Assembly: GCF_000016165.1 (NCBI RefSeq)
Contig: NC_009253.1
Span: 716,332-780,331, forward strand
From: Desulforamulus reducens MI-1
Lineage (GTDB): Bacteria > Bacillota > Desulfotomaculia > Desulfotomaculales > Desulfotomaculaceae
Direction of reading: 5' to 3'
DNA length: 64,000 nt
Position numbers and translations under genes: made by a program. The notes beneath the pieces were generated by a model that did not search any database, was not told where the DNA came from, and saw nothing but the letters and a program-made list of their open reading frames with translations. Shown one piece after another: positions 42,871 to 51,782 of this stretch; the first letter of the stretch is position 1; each line of letters begins with the position of its first letter.

Positions 42871-42894
42871 TGGTATGACCATACTTAGAGTATG
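42871..42894 (-). promoter_or_regulatory. Adjacent palindromes upstream of the FmdB-like gene
   Basis: TGGTATGACCA (42871-42881, fits TNGT-N3-ACNA) and CATACT-TAG-AGTATG (42880-42894, perfect arms) abut. A minus-strand TTGACA (complement of 42910-42915) lies 17 bases before a TACTCT-like -10 inside the second palindrome, so a repressor here would block the gene. Confidence 0.45.
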
Positions 42895-43075
42895 ACTAAC
42901 CTTCCAATTTGTCAAGCTTTCTGATTTAGGAAATTTGCTGAAAATTGATATTTATTAAATAGGATCCTTTATAAGGACTGATTGTCCTATTATGAAGAAC
43001 CTTGCCAATGAATAAAGGTTTTCGTAATATTATCAAGAAATAAGTAGTAATGTTATTGAATGGGGAGGTTATGCT

Positions 43076-44653
43076 ATGTATATTCAATTTTTGGGAGCTG
43101 CTCAAACCGTTACAGGTTCTTGTTTTTTAGTGGAGGCAGGTGCCACTCGTCTACTGGTGGATTGTGGTTTATTCCAAGGCTCAAAAGAAATTAAAGAACG
43201 AAACTACCGTAATTTTCCCCTGGCACCTTCCAGTGTGGATTTCATTTTATTAACCCATGCCCATATTGACCATAGTGGATTATTGCCAAAATTTATAAAG
43301 CAGGGTTTTAAAGGAAAAGTTATTGCAACTTCTGCCACAGTAGATTTATGTGAAATACTGTTGCCGGACTGCGGGCATATACAAGAGATGGAAGTTGAAC
43401 GGAAAAATCGTAAGTACCGTCGTCAGGGACGTAAGTTAATTGAGCCCATTTATACGGCGGAGGATGGTGAACGGGCTTTAAATTATTTTGAACGAGCCAA
43501 TTATAATGAAATAATAACCATCAGCTCGGACATACGTGTTTGTTTCCGTGATGCAGGACATATCCTAGGATCATCCATGATTGAAATGTGGGTGAAAGAG
43601 AATGGCAAGGAAACTAAGCTGGTCTTTTCCGGTGATATTGGTAATACCAATCAACCCTTTATTAAAGATCCTTCTTTTATTGTTGATGCTGACTATGTCA
43701 TCATGGAATCTACCTATGGTAACCGTGTTCATCAGGATAGCGATAATAAATTAGAACTCTTGCAAAGGGCCATTAAAGATACTTATCATAGGGGCGGTAA
43801 ATTAATTATACCTGCCTTTGCTGCTGGGCGAACCCAGGACATTCTCTACAGCATTAATAAATTACACGTACAAAGGGCCATTCCCGAAATGCCAATTTAT
43901 ATTGACAGTCCAATGGCCATTCGTGCTACGGAAATCTTCCGAAATAACAGCCAACTTTATGATCGGGAAACCAGGGAATTGATTGCCCAGGGGCATAACC
44001 CCTTGGAAATGCCCAATATAAAAACTTCTTTGACAGTGGAAGAATCAAGGGAGCTTAATTTTTTCAAGGGCCGTGCCATAATTATCTCTGCCAGCGGCAT
44101 GTGCGATGCTGGGCGAATTAAGCACCACCTGCGCCATAATCTCTGGCGTCCGGAGTGCATGGTTTTATTTGTAGGTTATCAAGCCGAAGGAACCCTGGGA
44201 CGTCGCATTCTTTCCGGTGAAAAGGCCGTACGTATTCATGGGGAAGAGATTGTAGTAAAGGCAGACATTCGCCATATCGATGGTTATTCAGCCCATGCAG
44301 ATCAACCTGCATTATTAAACTGGGTTAAGCAATTCTCCCCAGAGTTAAAGAAAGTATTTGTAGTACATGGTGAAGCAAAGGCTGCTGATAACTTGGCAGC
44401 TTTAATAAGGGATGGGGGAACAGAAACCTATGTACCCGGTTGGCTGGAAAAGGTGGAGCTAACCCCTGGGGAGCAAAAACAGGTACCGGAAGTTTTGGTT
44501 CAAACATGGAGAAATATTACCGAAAAGATGCAAGGAATCCTCCAAGGCCAGTTGTCTCCTGCCAAGTATTCTGTGTTGTTACGCCAACTGGCTGAGTTAG
44601 AGGCCCAGATTAATGAGACTGTTCAGGCAGACGTTGAGGTCGATATCAGTTAA
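43076..44653 (+). CDS. MBL-fold beta-CASP ribonuclease-like protein
   Basis: This 525-residue metallo-beta-lactamase-fold protein has a beta-CASP domain, the architecture of RNA-processing nucleases related to CPSF73 and YsH1. Metal motifs are LTHAHIDHSGLLPK near residues 59-72, DAGHILGSSM near 158-167 and FSGDIGN near 183-189. ESTYGNR and the beta-CASP segment IISASGMCDAGRIKHHL near 336-352 follow, and HIDGYSAHADQ lies near 401-411. It is not RNase J (different length and C-terminus). Cellular RNA targets are unknown. pgeF follows after 16 bases, probably cotranscribed. Confidence 0.85.
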   Translation: MYIQFLGAAQTVTGSCFLVEAGATRLLVDCGLFQGSKEIKERNYRNFPLAPSSVDFILLTHAHIDHSGLLPKFIKQGFKGKVIATSATVDLCEILLPDCGHIQEMEVERKNRKYRRQGRKLIEPIYTAEDGERALNYFERANYNEIITISSDIRVCFRDAGHILGSSMIEMWVKENGKETKLVFSGDIGNTNQPFIKDPSFIVDADYVIMESTYGNRVHQDSDNKLELLQRAIKDTYHRGGKLIIPAFAAGRTQDILYSINKLHVQRAIPEMPIYIDSPMAIRATEIFRNNSQLYDRETRELIAQGHNPLEMPNIKTSLTVEESRELNFFKGRAIIISASGMCDAGRIKHHLRHNLWRPECMVLFVGYQAEGTLGRRILSGEKAVRIHGEEIVVKADIRHIDGYSAHADQPALLNWVKQFSPELKKVFVVHGEAKAADNLAALIRDGGTETYVPGWLEKVELTPGEQKQVPEVLVQTWRNITEKMQGILQGQLSPAKYSVLLRQLAELEAQINETVQADVEVDIS

Positions 44654-44669
44654 AGATGGGAGGAACTAA

Positions 44670-45488
44670 ATGCCAGAAATAACTGTTGTCCAAAAGGGTT
44701 GTTGCCAATTTATTCAGTTTAATTCTTTTGCTCAATGCCATAGGATTATTCACGGTTTTACTACCAGGCAGGGGGGAGTCAGTAAAGAACCCTTTGATGA
44801 TTTGAATATGGCCCTGCATGTGGAGGATAATCCTGCACATGTTAGGGCCAACCGTAAGATCGCTTGCCAGGCTCTGGGTATTGATTCCGAACAACTTGTT
44901 GCAGCAATCCAGGTACATGGTAAGAGGGTGGAAGTTGTTGGACCGGAACATCGTGGAAGGGGAGCCTTGCAGTATGATACGGCCCTGCCAGATGCAGATG
45001 CTTTAATTACAAATTCCCCCGGGGTACCCCTTTCCAGCTATTATGCGGACTGTGTACCAATCCTCTTCTATGATCCAGTAAAAATATGTGTGGGTTTAAC
45101 CCATGCCGGTTGGCGGGGAACTGTCCAGCGCATTGCCGCTGAGACCGTTAAACGTATGAGCGAGGTCTTTGGCAGTATTCCCGGGGATATACTGGTGGGA
45201 GTTGGACCATCCATTGGTGCCTGCTGTTATCAAGTAGATGAACCGGTTCAACAAAGGGTAGCAAGCCAGTTTAAACAGTGGCAGGAGCTATTGAAGCCTG
45301 TGGGTGTGGGTCACTGGCAGTTAGATTTATGGGAAACCAATCGTCAGGTTTTATTAGAGGTAGGGGTCAAGCCAGAACATATCGTTGTGGCGGGCTTGTG
45401 CACCGCCTGTCATAACGATATGTTTTTTTCCCACCGTGCAGATAAAGGAAAAACTGGCCGTATGGCGTCCTTAATTATGATCAAGTAA
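44670..45488 (+). CDS. pgeF: Peptidoglycan editing factor PgeF (YfiH/laccase-domain family)
   Basis: This 272-residue protein belongs to the Cu-oxidase-4/YfiH family. E. coli PgeF (YfiH) removes wrongly incorporated L-Ser from UDP-MurNAc, and related enzymes have purine nucleoside phosphorylase activity. The active-site motifs are HGFTTRQGGVSK near residue 27, YYADCVPILFYDP near 126-138, THAGWRGTVQRI near 146-157 and the C-terminal CTACHNDMFFSHRAD. In other Firmicutes it often sits near ylm/sepF genes, which appear 5 kb downstream here. Confidence 0.88.
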   Translation: MPEITVVQKGCCQFIQFNSFAQCHRIIHGFTTRQGGVSKEPFDDLNMALHVEDNPAHVRANRKIACQALGIDSEQLVAAIQVHGKRVEVVGPEHRGRGALQYDTALPDADALITNSPGVPLSSYYADCVPILFYDPVKICVGLTHAGWRGTVQRIAAETVKRMSEVFGSIPGDILVGVGPSIGACCYQVDEPVQQRVASQFKQWQELLKPVGVGHWQLDLWETNRQVLLEVGVKPEHIVVAGLCTACHNDMFFSHRADKGKTGRMASLIMIK

Positions 45489-45512
45489 TGATACGAAAGA
45501 GGGAGAAATGCG

Positions 45513-46211
45513 ATGCCCAAAATTCTTGTGGTTGAAGATGAACAACCCATTCGCGAATTAATCAAGTATAACCTTGAGCGAGAAGGCTTTCAAGTTATAC
45601 AGGCGGCGAACGGAGATATTGCCCTAGACATGGCCAAAAGCGAAGTTCCCGATATTATTTTACTGGATATTATGTTGCCCGGGCAGGATGGACTGTCTGT
45701 ATGCCGCTATCTTCATCAAGATGCTGCTACCCGTTCCATTCCTATTATTATGCTTAGTGCCAGAGGTGAAGAGTTGGATAAGGTTTTAGGCCTGGAGATG
45801 GGGGCCGATGATTATATTACCAAGCCCTTTAGCCCACGGGAACTCATTGCACGTATAAAGGCACGCCTAAGGCGACAAACTGTGGAAAATCAAGTTTTAG
45901 AAGATGCAGGTAGAATTACGGTAGGTAAGCTGGTGATTGATCAAGACCGCTTTGTTGTTTCGTATAACGGGATTAAACAGGATCTTACACCAAAGGAGTT
46001 TGAATTATTGCGGTATCTGGCTAGGAACCCGGGCAAGGTGTTTACCAGGGATTTTCTACTGGAGCAAATTTGGGGCTATGATTTCTCTGGGGATTCAAGA
46101 ACGGTGGATGTTCACATCCGCCACATAAGGCAGAAGCTAGAGCAACTTCCCGATGCACCTCAGTTTATTGAAACTGTACGTGGAGTAGGCTATCGGTTCA
46201 AGGAGGTATAG
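45513..46211 (+). CDS. phoP: OmpR/PhoB-family response regulator, probable PhoP
   Basis: This 232-residue response regulator has a receiver domain (1-120) with acidic pocket EDEQ near 8-11, phosphoacceptor Asp in LLDIMLPGQDG (about residue 53) and Lys in ITKPFSPRE. A PhoB-type winged-helix domain follows (about 132-230, with LTPKEFELLRYLARN and SRTVDVHIRHIRQKLE). Adjacency to a PhoR-like kinase and pstB-phoU supports a phosphate-starvation role. The kinase gene begins 3 bases after its stop. Confidence 0.88.
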   Translation: MPKILVVEDEQPIRELIKYNLEREGFQVIQAANGDIALDMAKSEVPDIILLDIMLPGQDGLSVCRYLHQDAATRSIPIIMLSARGEELDKVLGLEMGADDYITKPFSPRELIARIKARLRRQTVENQVLEDAGRITVGKLVIDQDRFVVSYNGIKQDLTPKEFELLRYLARNPGKVFTRDFLLEQIWGYDFSGDSRTVDVHIRHIRQKLEQLPDAPQFIETVRGVGYRFKEV

Positions 46212-46214
46212 GTA

Positions 46215-47576
46215 GTGCTTAAAGGTATAAGGCAGCGTACTATTGGTAGTTATGCTAGCCTTTTCTTTATCTTTGTTTGTCTGTCTGTTCTCTTTTATCT
46301 TAACATAATCAATATCCTTACTGTATTGCTGGGGGCCTTTTGGGCCACAGTGTTTATGGCCTGGCTAACCAACCGACGGTTAATTACTCCGGTAGAACAA
46401 ATTACTTCCGTGGCCCAGGAAATGGCAGGGGGATTTTTGGATACGGAGATTCGGGTGGAAGGTGAAGAAGAACTGGATGACCTGGCCTGGAGTATTAACT
46501 ACATGGCCCGGGAACTTAGAAAAAACCTCATTGTTATTACAGAGGAACGTAACCGTGCCAGGGCCATATTAAACAGTATGGCGGACGGTGTTATTGCCCT
46601 TGATAAATACGGGCAAGTGATACTTATTAACCCGGTTGTGGAGGAGATATTTAAAATTAAAGAGACCAATTGGCTTGGTAACAAGATAATTAAAGTGATC
46701 CGTAATCATGAGTTAGAAGAATTATTTATTAGGGCCTTGCACAGTATGCAGCCGGTTATGAACAGTGAGTTACAAGTACTGACACCACAGCCCAGATTAT
46801 TTAACATTCATGTTACACCTCTTAAAGGAAATAATGATGAGAAGATTGGTGTGGTGGGACTGATAACAGATGTGACCGAGAGGCGTAAGCTGGAAAGGAT
46901 GAGGACAGAATTTGTGGCAAATGTTTCTCATGAATTAAGAACTCCCCTTACATCCATTAACGGTTTTGTGGAAACCTTGTTAGATGGCGCCATTGAAGAA
47001 CCTATCATTGCCCGAAATTTTCTGGAGATTATCAGTGCAGAAGGAAAGCGTTTGGCAAATATTATCGATGACCTGTTGAAGCTGTCCCGTCTGGAAGATC
47101 GGCGTACCAAATTGAATAAACAGCCTGTGGATTTAGCTGAAGTTATTGGCAATACTATCACCATGTTTGAGGGGCGGGCTTTGGAAAAGAACATCCAAAT
47201 AACAACGGAGATATCACCGAAACTACCTTTGGTACCCGGTGATCAAGGTTTTTTATCCCAGGTTATGATCAATTTGGTGGACAACGCCATCAAGTACACA
47301 CTAACTGGTGGGACGGTTCATATATCTGTTAAATTTAACGAGCACGAAGTAACAGTGACTGTTTCCGATACAGGTATTGGCATTCCCATAGAGAGTATAC
47401 CCAGGGTCTTTGAGAGATTTTATCGGGTTGACAAGGCCAGAAGTAGGGAAATGGGGGGAACGGGTCTTGGACTGTCCATCTGTAAACATATTATGGAAGC
47501 TCATGGCGGAAAGATTCGTGTGGAGAGTGATTCTTCAGGCAGTCAATTTTCTTTTTCCTTGCCCCTTAAGGAATAA
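46215..47576 (+). CDS. phoR: PhoR-like sensor histidine kinase
   Basis: This 453-residue kinase starts at GTG 46215. Two adjacent membrane helices (about residues 12-52) have almost no extracytoplasmic loop. A HAMP-like region, a PAS domain (about 115-225, MADGVIALDKYGQVILINP), HisKA with VSHELRTPLTSINGF (phospho-acceptor His239), and HATPase with NLVDNAIKYT, DTGIGIP and MGGTGLGLSICKH follow. The lack of a periplasmic sensor fits PhoR proteins that sense transport state through PhoU/Pst rather than an external ligand. It is paired with the upstream response regulator. Confidence 0.88.
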   Translation: MLKGIRQRTIGSYASLFFIFVCLSVLFYLNIINILTVLLGAFWATVFMAWLTNRRLITPVEQITSVAQEMAGGFLDTEIRVEGEEELDDLAWSINYMARELRKNLIVITEERNRARAILNSMADGVIALDKYGQVILINPVVEEIFKIKETNWLGNKIIKVIRNHELEELFIRALHSMQPVMNSELQVLTPQPRLFNIHVTPLKGNNDEKIGVVGLITDVTERRKLERMRTEFVANVSHELRTPLTSINGFVETLLDGAIEEPIIARNFLEIISAEGKRLANIIDDLLKLSRLEDRRTKLNKQPVDLAEVIGNTITMFEGRALEKNIQITTEISPKLPLVPGDQGFLSQVMINLVDNAIKYTLTGGTVHISVKFNEHEVTVTVSDTGIGIPIESIPRVFERFYRVDKARSREMGGTGLGLSICKHIMEAHGGKIRVESDSSGSQFSFSLPLKE

Positions 47577-47588
47577 TTCCCGGCTATG

Positions 47589-47621
47589 TTAATTTTGTTA
47601 ACGGGATTTTAACATTATATA
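47589..47621 (+). promoter_or_regulatory. Pho-box-like repeats and -10 upstream of pstB
   Basis: TTAATT (47589-47594), TTAACG (47598-47603) and TTAACA (47609-47614) resemble the TTAACA-type repeats bound by PhoP in Gram-positives; the last two are 11 bases apart. TATATA (47616-47621) could be the -10. This fits PhoP-controlled transcription of pstB-phoU. Confidence 0.55.
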
Positions 47622-47667
47622 AACGGATGCATAACATGACCTTGTTAAACTTTGATCAGTGTGAAGT

Positions 47668-47731
47668 GAGAGGTAAGGAGTGACAATAATTATATTATTA
47701 CACCTCTTACCTCTCGTTTCTCATTTTTATA
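47668..47731 (+). terminator. Long hairpin between phoR and pstB
   Basis: A perfect GAGAGGTAAG/CTTACCTCTC stem (47668-47677, 47706-47715) with additional inner pairs, followed by a T-rich stretch. It may terminate phoPR transcription, or attenuate RNA from the Pho-box promoter because it lies downstream of that promoter. Confidence 0.65.
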
Positions 47732-47746
47732 CAGGGAGGCAAAACT

Positions 47747-48502
47747 TTGACCTACAAAATAACTGTCCAAGATCTGAACTTATTTTATCGCGAATTTCAA
47801 GCCCTATTAAATATAAACTTAGATATTGAGGAGAAGAAAGTAACAGCACTGATTGGCCCTTCTGGTTGTGGTAAATCTACCTTTTTAAGGACCTTGAATC
47901 GTATGAATGACTTAATTGAAGGCGTACGGGTAGAAGGGAAGGCTCTTCTGGATGGAAAGGACCTTTATGGCCCTGATGTGGATGTGGTGGCTTTACGTAA
48001 AAAGATTGGTATGGTTTTTCAAAGACCAAACCCTTTCCCCATGACGGTTTTTGAAAATATTGCCTATGGTCCTCGAATTCATGGAGAAAAGGATCGGCGT
48101 GTGCTGGATGAAATTATTGAAAACAGTCTAAAGTCAGCAGCCCTTTGGGATGAGGTTAAGGATCGATTGCATAAATCTGCCCTGGGTCTTTCTGGTGGCC
48201 AGCAGCAACGCCTATGTATTGCCAGATTACTGGCCGTGGAACCAGAAGTTCTGCTGATGGATGAACCCACCTCTGCCCTGGACCCCATTTCCACCTTAAA
48301 GGTGGAAGAATTAATCAGGGAACTTAAAAATAAATATACCATTGTCATAGTAACCCATAACATGCAGCAGGCAGCTAGGGTTTCTGACAGCACAGCCTTT
48401 TTCTTAAATGGTGAATTGGTTGAGTTTGGCAATACGGAATTGATTTTTACCGGACCAAGGGACAATCGGACGGAGGATTATATCACCGGACGTTTCGGTT
48501 AA
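47747..48502 (+). CDS. pstB: Phosphate ABC transporter ATP-binding protein PstB
   Basis: This 251-residue ATPase drives high-affinity phosphate import. Walker A is GPSGCGKST (near residues 37-45), the phosphate-family linker reads [18 protein letters not shown], the ABC signature is LSGGQQQR, and Walker B is [16 protein letters not shown] 47747 follows GGGAGG. The partner genes pstS, pstC and pstA are not adjacent and not in the window. phoU follows. Confidence 0.95.
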   Translation: MTYKITVQDLNLFYREFQALLNINLDIEEKKVTALIGPSGCGKSTFLRTLNRMNDLIEGVRVEGKALLDGKDLYGPDVDVVALRKKIGMVFQRPNPFPMTVFENIAYGPRIHGEKDRRVLDEIIENSLKSAALWDEVKDRLHKSALGLSGGQQQRLCIARLLAVEPEVLLMDEPTSALDPISTLKVEELIRELKNKYTIVIVTHNMQQAARVSDSTAFFLNGELVEFGNTELIFTGPRDNRTEDYITGRFG

Positions 48503-48530
48503 AATTTAAATATAAGGGGGAACTTCTGTT

Positions 48531-49187
48531 TTGACTACTCGTCAATCCTTTGATAAAGCGCTGGCAGACCTGCAGCAGGATGTGCTACGGATGGCAAGTG
48601 TGGTGGAGAAATCCATTTTTGATGCAGTAAAATCATTGGCTACCCAGGATCCCATCTTGGCCGGGGAAATTATTGAAGGCGATGATGTGGTTGATGAAAT
48701 GCGTTTTCAAATTGAAGACAAGATAATAAAAATTATTGCTACTCAACAACCCATGGCTAAGGATTTACGTATATTAATTACAGGTATTCGAATTATCATT
48801 AGTTTGGAACGGATGGCAGATCACTCGGTGGATATTGCTCGGGTTACCATGTGCCTGGCAGAGCAGAAACTTATTAAACCCTTGGTTGGTATAACTGCTA
48901 TGGCAAAACTTGCCCAACAAATGGTAAAAGACGGCTTAGATGCCTATGTAAATAATGATCCGGAGAAAGCAAGAGAAATGTGTGCAGCCGATGATGAAGT
49001 GGATCATATTTATCATCAAACCTTTAAGCATTTAGTGTCCTTTATGAAAAAAGACCCGGATACCATTGGTCAGGCAACCTATTTGCTTTTCGTAGCAAGA
49101 TTCCTAGAGCGCATTGCGGATCACGCTACCAATATAGGCGAGGCAGTAATATTTCAGGCTACCGGTGAATGGAAGGAACTAAACTAA
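48531..49187 (+). CDS. phoU: Phosphate signalling regulator PhoU
   Basis: This 218-residue all-helical protein is made of two three-helix-bundle repeats with metal-binding acidic motifs: EIIEGDDVVDEMRFQIED near residues 44-61 and AADDEVDHIYHQTF near 144-157. PhoU links the Pst transporter to the PhoR kinase and represses the Pho regulon when phosphate is ample. TTG 48531 is the start. An intrinsic terminator follows the gene. Confidence 0.95.
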   Translation: MTTRQSFDKALADLQQDVLRMASVVEKSIFDAVKSLATQDPILAGEIIEGDDVVDEMRFQIEDKIIKIIATQQPMAKDLRILITGIRIIISLERMADHSVDIARVTMCLAEQKLIKPLVGITAMAKLAQQMVKDGLDAYVNNDPEKAREMCAADDEVDHIYHQTFKHLVSFMKKDPDTIGQATYLLFVARFLERIADHATNIGEAVIFQATGEWKELN

Positions 49188-49197
49188 CGGAAATAAA

Positions 49198-49222
49198 AAA
49201 CGCCCTAAAGGGCGTTTTTTTT
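49198..49222 (+). terminator. Intrinsic terminator after phoU
   Basis: AAACGCCC/GGGCGTTT (49198-49205, 49210-49217), 4-nt loop, in a T-run. Confidence 0.9.
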
Positions 49223-49286
49223 ACAAAGGAATTCTTTACTGCCTTGTCGAAAACATTTAACTGGCATATTTAGGCAGGTGATGTTT

Positions 49287-50261
49287 TTGACAGAAGAGTC
49301 CAGTACCAAGACAAAAAGAAGAAGAACCAGAAAAACCCGTTTAATTAAAATAAAAAAGTTACTATTTTTTTTAATAATCTTGCTGGTTGCCATTTGGTTT
49401 TTCCTTGGGTTAAAATCCCTTATTTATAGAACTCTGATTAACGTTGAGATTATGCAACCGGGAGAATTGACAGAGAATATTAGTACGGAAGGTATTTTAA
49501 TTAAACAAGAATATTTAATAAAGTCCCCCCTAAAAGGGACCATGAAATATTCCATTTCGGATGGTCAAAGGGTTAAAGTGGGGACAACCCTCGGGGTGCT
49601 GGAGGCTCCTAGCATGGACACAGTATCTGGTGTCAAGCAATATGCAGTGAAAGCCTCCGTGGGTGGTATGCTGTGTAATCATGTGGATGGCCTAGAAACA
49701 ATTTTAATGCCTGGTAATTTAGATGGTGTTGAAATACCATCTATGGATAAAATAAGTAATAGAGGTCAAGCTTTGACTGAGGGGAATGTGGAGAAGGGTG
49801 CCCCAGTGGCCAAAGTAATTGATAACCTGTCACCTGTTTTTCTCTTTGGGACTCTTAAGGCTGAGGATTATAAAAAGATTGAACAGCGAAAGGAACCAGA
49901 GCTAAAGTTGCTGTGGCAAAATCAAACCATCTTGGCCAGGGTAGAAAAATTATTGAATGATGAAACAAAGGGTTTCCTTCTTGTATTAAAGAATTATCCC
50001 GATCTGATTTTGCATAACCGTAGAGTTAAATTTCAATTTTCCCTAGGTAAAATGGAAGGGCTGTTAGTAAAGGATGAGTCCTTGGTGACTCAGGGTAATG
50101 AAGAAGGTTTATTTATTATTTGGAAGGGCTTAGTTCACTGGGTTCCTGTAAAAGTAAAGGGACGTTTAGGTGGACAGGCAGTGATAGAAGGGGCAGACAT
50201 ACAACCGGGCATATCCTATGTAATAAATCCAAGGTTTGCCCGGGAGGGTGATAAGCTTTAA
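49287..50261 (+). CDS. HlyD-like membrane-anchored protein of the sepF cluster
   Basis: This protein of about 324 residues has a very basic N-terminus (KTKRRRTRKTR), one transmembrane segment (about residues 26-46) and an extracytoplasmic region. The latter carries a biotinyl-lipoyl-like hairpin (IKSPLKGTMKYSISDGQRV near 73-91) as in HlyD/membrane-fusion proteins. TTG 49287 fits the AGGTGAT ribosome-binding site; ATG 49281 and GTG 49278 are alternatives. No ABC transporter or TolC partner is nearby. The link with ylmE-sepF suggests a division-related role, but that is inference. Confidence 0.75.
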   Translation: MTEESSTKTKRRRTRKTRLIKIKKLLFFLIILLVAIWFFLGLKSLIYRTLINVEIMQPGELTENISTEGILIKQEYLIKSPLKGTMKYSISDGQRVKVGTTLGVLEAPSMDTVSGVKQYAVKASVGGMLCNHVDGLETILMPGNLDGVEIPSMDKISNRGQALTEGNVEKGAPVAKVIDNLSPVFLFGTLKAEDYKKIEQRKEPELKLLWQNQTILARVEKLLNDETKGFLLVLKNYPDLILHNRRVKFQFSLGKMEGLLVKDESLVTQGNEEGLFIIWKGLVHWVPVKVKGRLGGQAVIEGADIQPGISYVINPRFAREGDKL

Positions 50262-50271
50262 AAAGGCGGGA

Positions 50272-50958
50272 ATGACTTTGAGTATTGCTGAAAACATATC
50301 GGTAATAAAAGGAAAAATTATTGAGAGTGCCTTAAGGGCCGGCAGAGATCCTGCATCAGTTCGATTAATTGCGGTAACCAAGACTGTATCAGCAGATAAG
50401 GCCAGAGAATGTATAGATGCTGGTGTGGGCGATCTGGGAGAAAACAGGGTGCAAGAATTTCGAAATAAATTACCCGAGGTACCAGGAGCCCGCTGGCATC
50501 TTATCGGTCACCTACAAACAAATAAAGTAAAGTATATTACAGGAGAGGTAACACTGTTGCATTCTCTGGACCGGTGGTCATTGGCTGAAGAGATTCACAA
50601 GAGGTCTTTGGAGGCTGGTATTGTGACTCCAGCACTGGTTCAGGTTAATGTGGCCGGGGAAGAAACCAAGTTTGGCATGGCCGTGCAAGAAGTTAGAGAT
50701 TTTATTACGGAAGTTGCCGGGTTATCGGGTATTTCAATACAGGGGCTAATGACCATAGCCCCGTTGGTGGAAAACCCAGAGGAGGTCCGACCGGTTTTCA
50801 GGCAGTTAAGGGAACTTGCCACTGATTTACAGGAGGTTCCAGGTGTAAAAATGGAGCAACTATCCATGGGTATGACCAATGATTATCAAGTTGCCATTGA
50901 AGAAGGGGCGACTTTGGTAAGGATAGGAACAGCTATCTTTGGCAGCCGGCGGTTATAA
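50272..50958 (+). CDS. ylmE: PLP-binding protein YlmE/YggS family
   Basis: This protein of about 228 residues is a PLP homeostasis protein with a single alanine-racemase-like barrel. ATG 50272 (MTLSIAENISVIKG) is chosen over the upstream overlapping frame at 50236, because AAGGCGGG precedes it. The PLP Lys lies in LIAVTKTVSADKA near residue 36. HLIGHLQTNKVKYI, LSMGMTNDYQVAIEEGATLVRIGTAIFG and the end GSRR are typical. It binds PLP without known catalysis. It lies upstream of sepF as in B. subtilis. Confidence 0.92.
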   Translation: MTLSIAENISVIKGKIIESALRAGRDPASVRLIAVTKTVSADKARECIDAGVGDLGENRVQEFRNKLPEVPGARWHLIGHLQTNKVKYITGEVTLLHSLDRWSLAEEIHKRSLEAGIVTPALVQVNVAGEETKFGMAVQEVRDFITEVAGLSGISIQGLMTIAPLVENPEEVRPVFRQLRELATDLQEVPGVKMEQLSMGMTNDYQVAIEEGATLVRIGTAIFGSRRL

Positions 50959-50972
50959 AGGAGGGTGATGGA

Positions 50973-51416
50973 ATGGCTATGGGAATGTTTGATAAAATTC
51001 TGGGATTCATTGGTTTCGATGAGACGGAAGAACAGCAGGTGGATAGAGAAAGGGAAGCAGTGGAGAAAACAGAAACCCTGCAGCAGATCAAAAGAAAAAA
51101 CGCACAGGTGGTTAGTATTCACTCTGGACGCCAGTTGCGAGTGGTGGTTTGCGATCCTGCTTCCTTTGATGAAGCACAAAATATAGCAGATAACCTCAAG
51201 AATCGAAGGGCGGTTGTGGTGAATCTAGAAAAGGCCGGGGCTGAACAGGCCCGCCGAATTGTGGATTTTATCAGTGGGGCAACCGCTGCTTTAAATGGGG
51301 ATATGCAGAAGGTCGGGCAAAACATTTTTCTTTTTGTACCCAGTAATATTGACATAGCCAATGATACAGCCAGAGAAACCAAAGAAAAAAGTATTTTTGC
51401 CTGGGCAAAGTCCTAA
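50973..51416 (+). CDS. sepF: Cell-division protein SepF
   Basis: This 147-residue FtsZ-binding protein bundles FtsZ filaments and can replace FtsA as membrane tether. The N-terminal MGMFDKILGFIGF helix is amphipathic and likely binds membrane. The C-terminal DUF552 domain (about residues 48-140) contains RRAVVVNLEKAG and ARRIVDFISGATAALNG. Its presence is notable because the FtsA in this window seems truncated. AAGGAGGGTG precedes ATG 50973. Confidence 0.95.
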   Translation: MAMGMFDKILGFIGFDETEEQQVDREREAVEKTETLQQIKRKNAQVVSIHSGRQLRVVVCDPASFDEAQNIADNLKNRRAVVVNLEKAGAEQARRIVDFISGATAALNGDMQKVGQNIFLFVPSNIDIANDTARETKEKSIFAWAKS

Positions 51417-51526
51417 TCTTGTGCGGGAAACTTTAAAAATTACCGCTTGTCTGGGTTCCTAGAGGCAGCTTTGTGCAGCCCAAGTATAAGGCTTTTCAAA
51501 ATGTTGTAAATATAACGGGGTGAACC

Positions 51527-51781
51527 ATGAATAGTTTATTTTCCTTTCTTGATGTGGCCTTTTGGGTCTACGAAATGATGTTGTTAATAAGAATCTTGAT
51601 GTCCTGGTTTCCACACAATCCCTATAACCCAATTGTTCGATTTCTCTATGAAACCACGGACCCTTATTTGAATATTTTCAGGCGTATTATCCCGCCCCTT
51701 GGCATGGTTGATATTTCCCCCATTGCGGCGTTTCTGGTATTGCGAATGATTCAATCCTTTGTCTTTAACTTGGTAAGATAA
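51527..51781 (+). CDS. yggT: YggT-family membrane protein
   Basis: This 84-residue protein has two transmembrane segments (about residues 8-28 and 62-82). The YggT signature ILMSWFPHNPYNPIVRFLY and the TDPYLNIFRRIIPP loop are present. In many bacteria it lies between sepF and ylmH, as here. In Firmicutes the gene is also called ylmG and affects division or cell shape; the mechanism is unknown. Its stop lies 1 base before the ylmH start. Confidence 0.92.
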   Translation: MNSLFSFLDVAFWVYEMMLLIRILMSWFPHNPYNPIVRFLYETTDPYLNIFRRIIPPLGMVDISPIAAFLVLRMIQSFVFNLVR

Positions 51782-51782
51782 A

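Noticed and set aside
43957-44160. Short antisense frames in the beta-CASP gene
   Set aside because: No ribosome-binding sites; the plus frame has clear metal motifs throughout.
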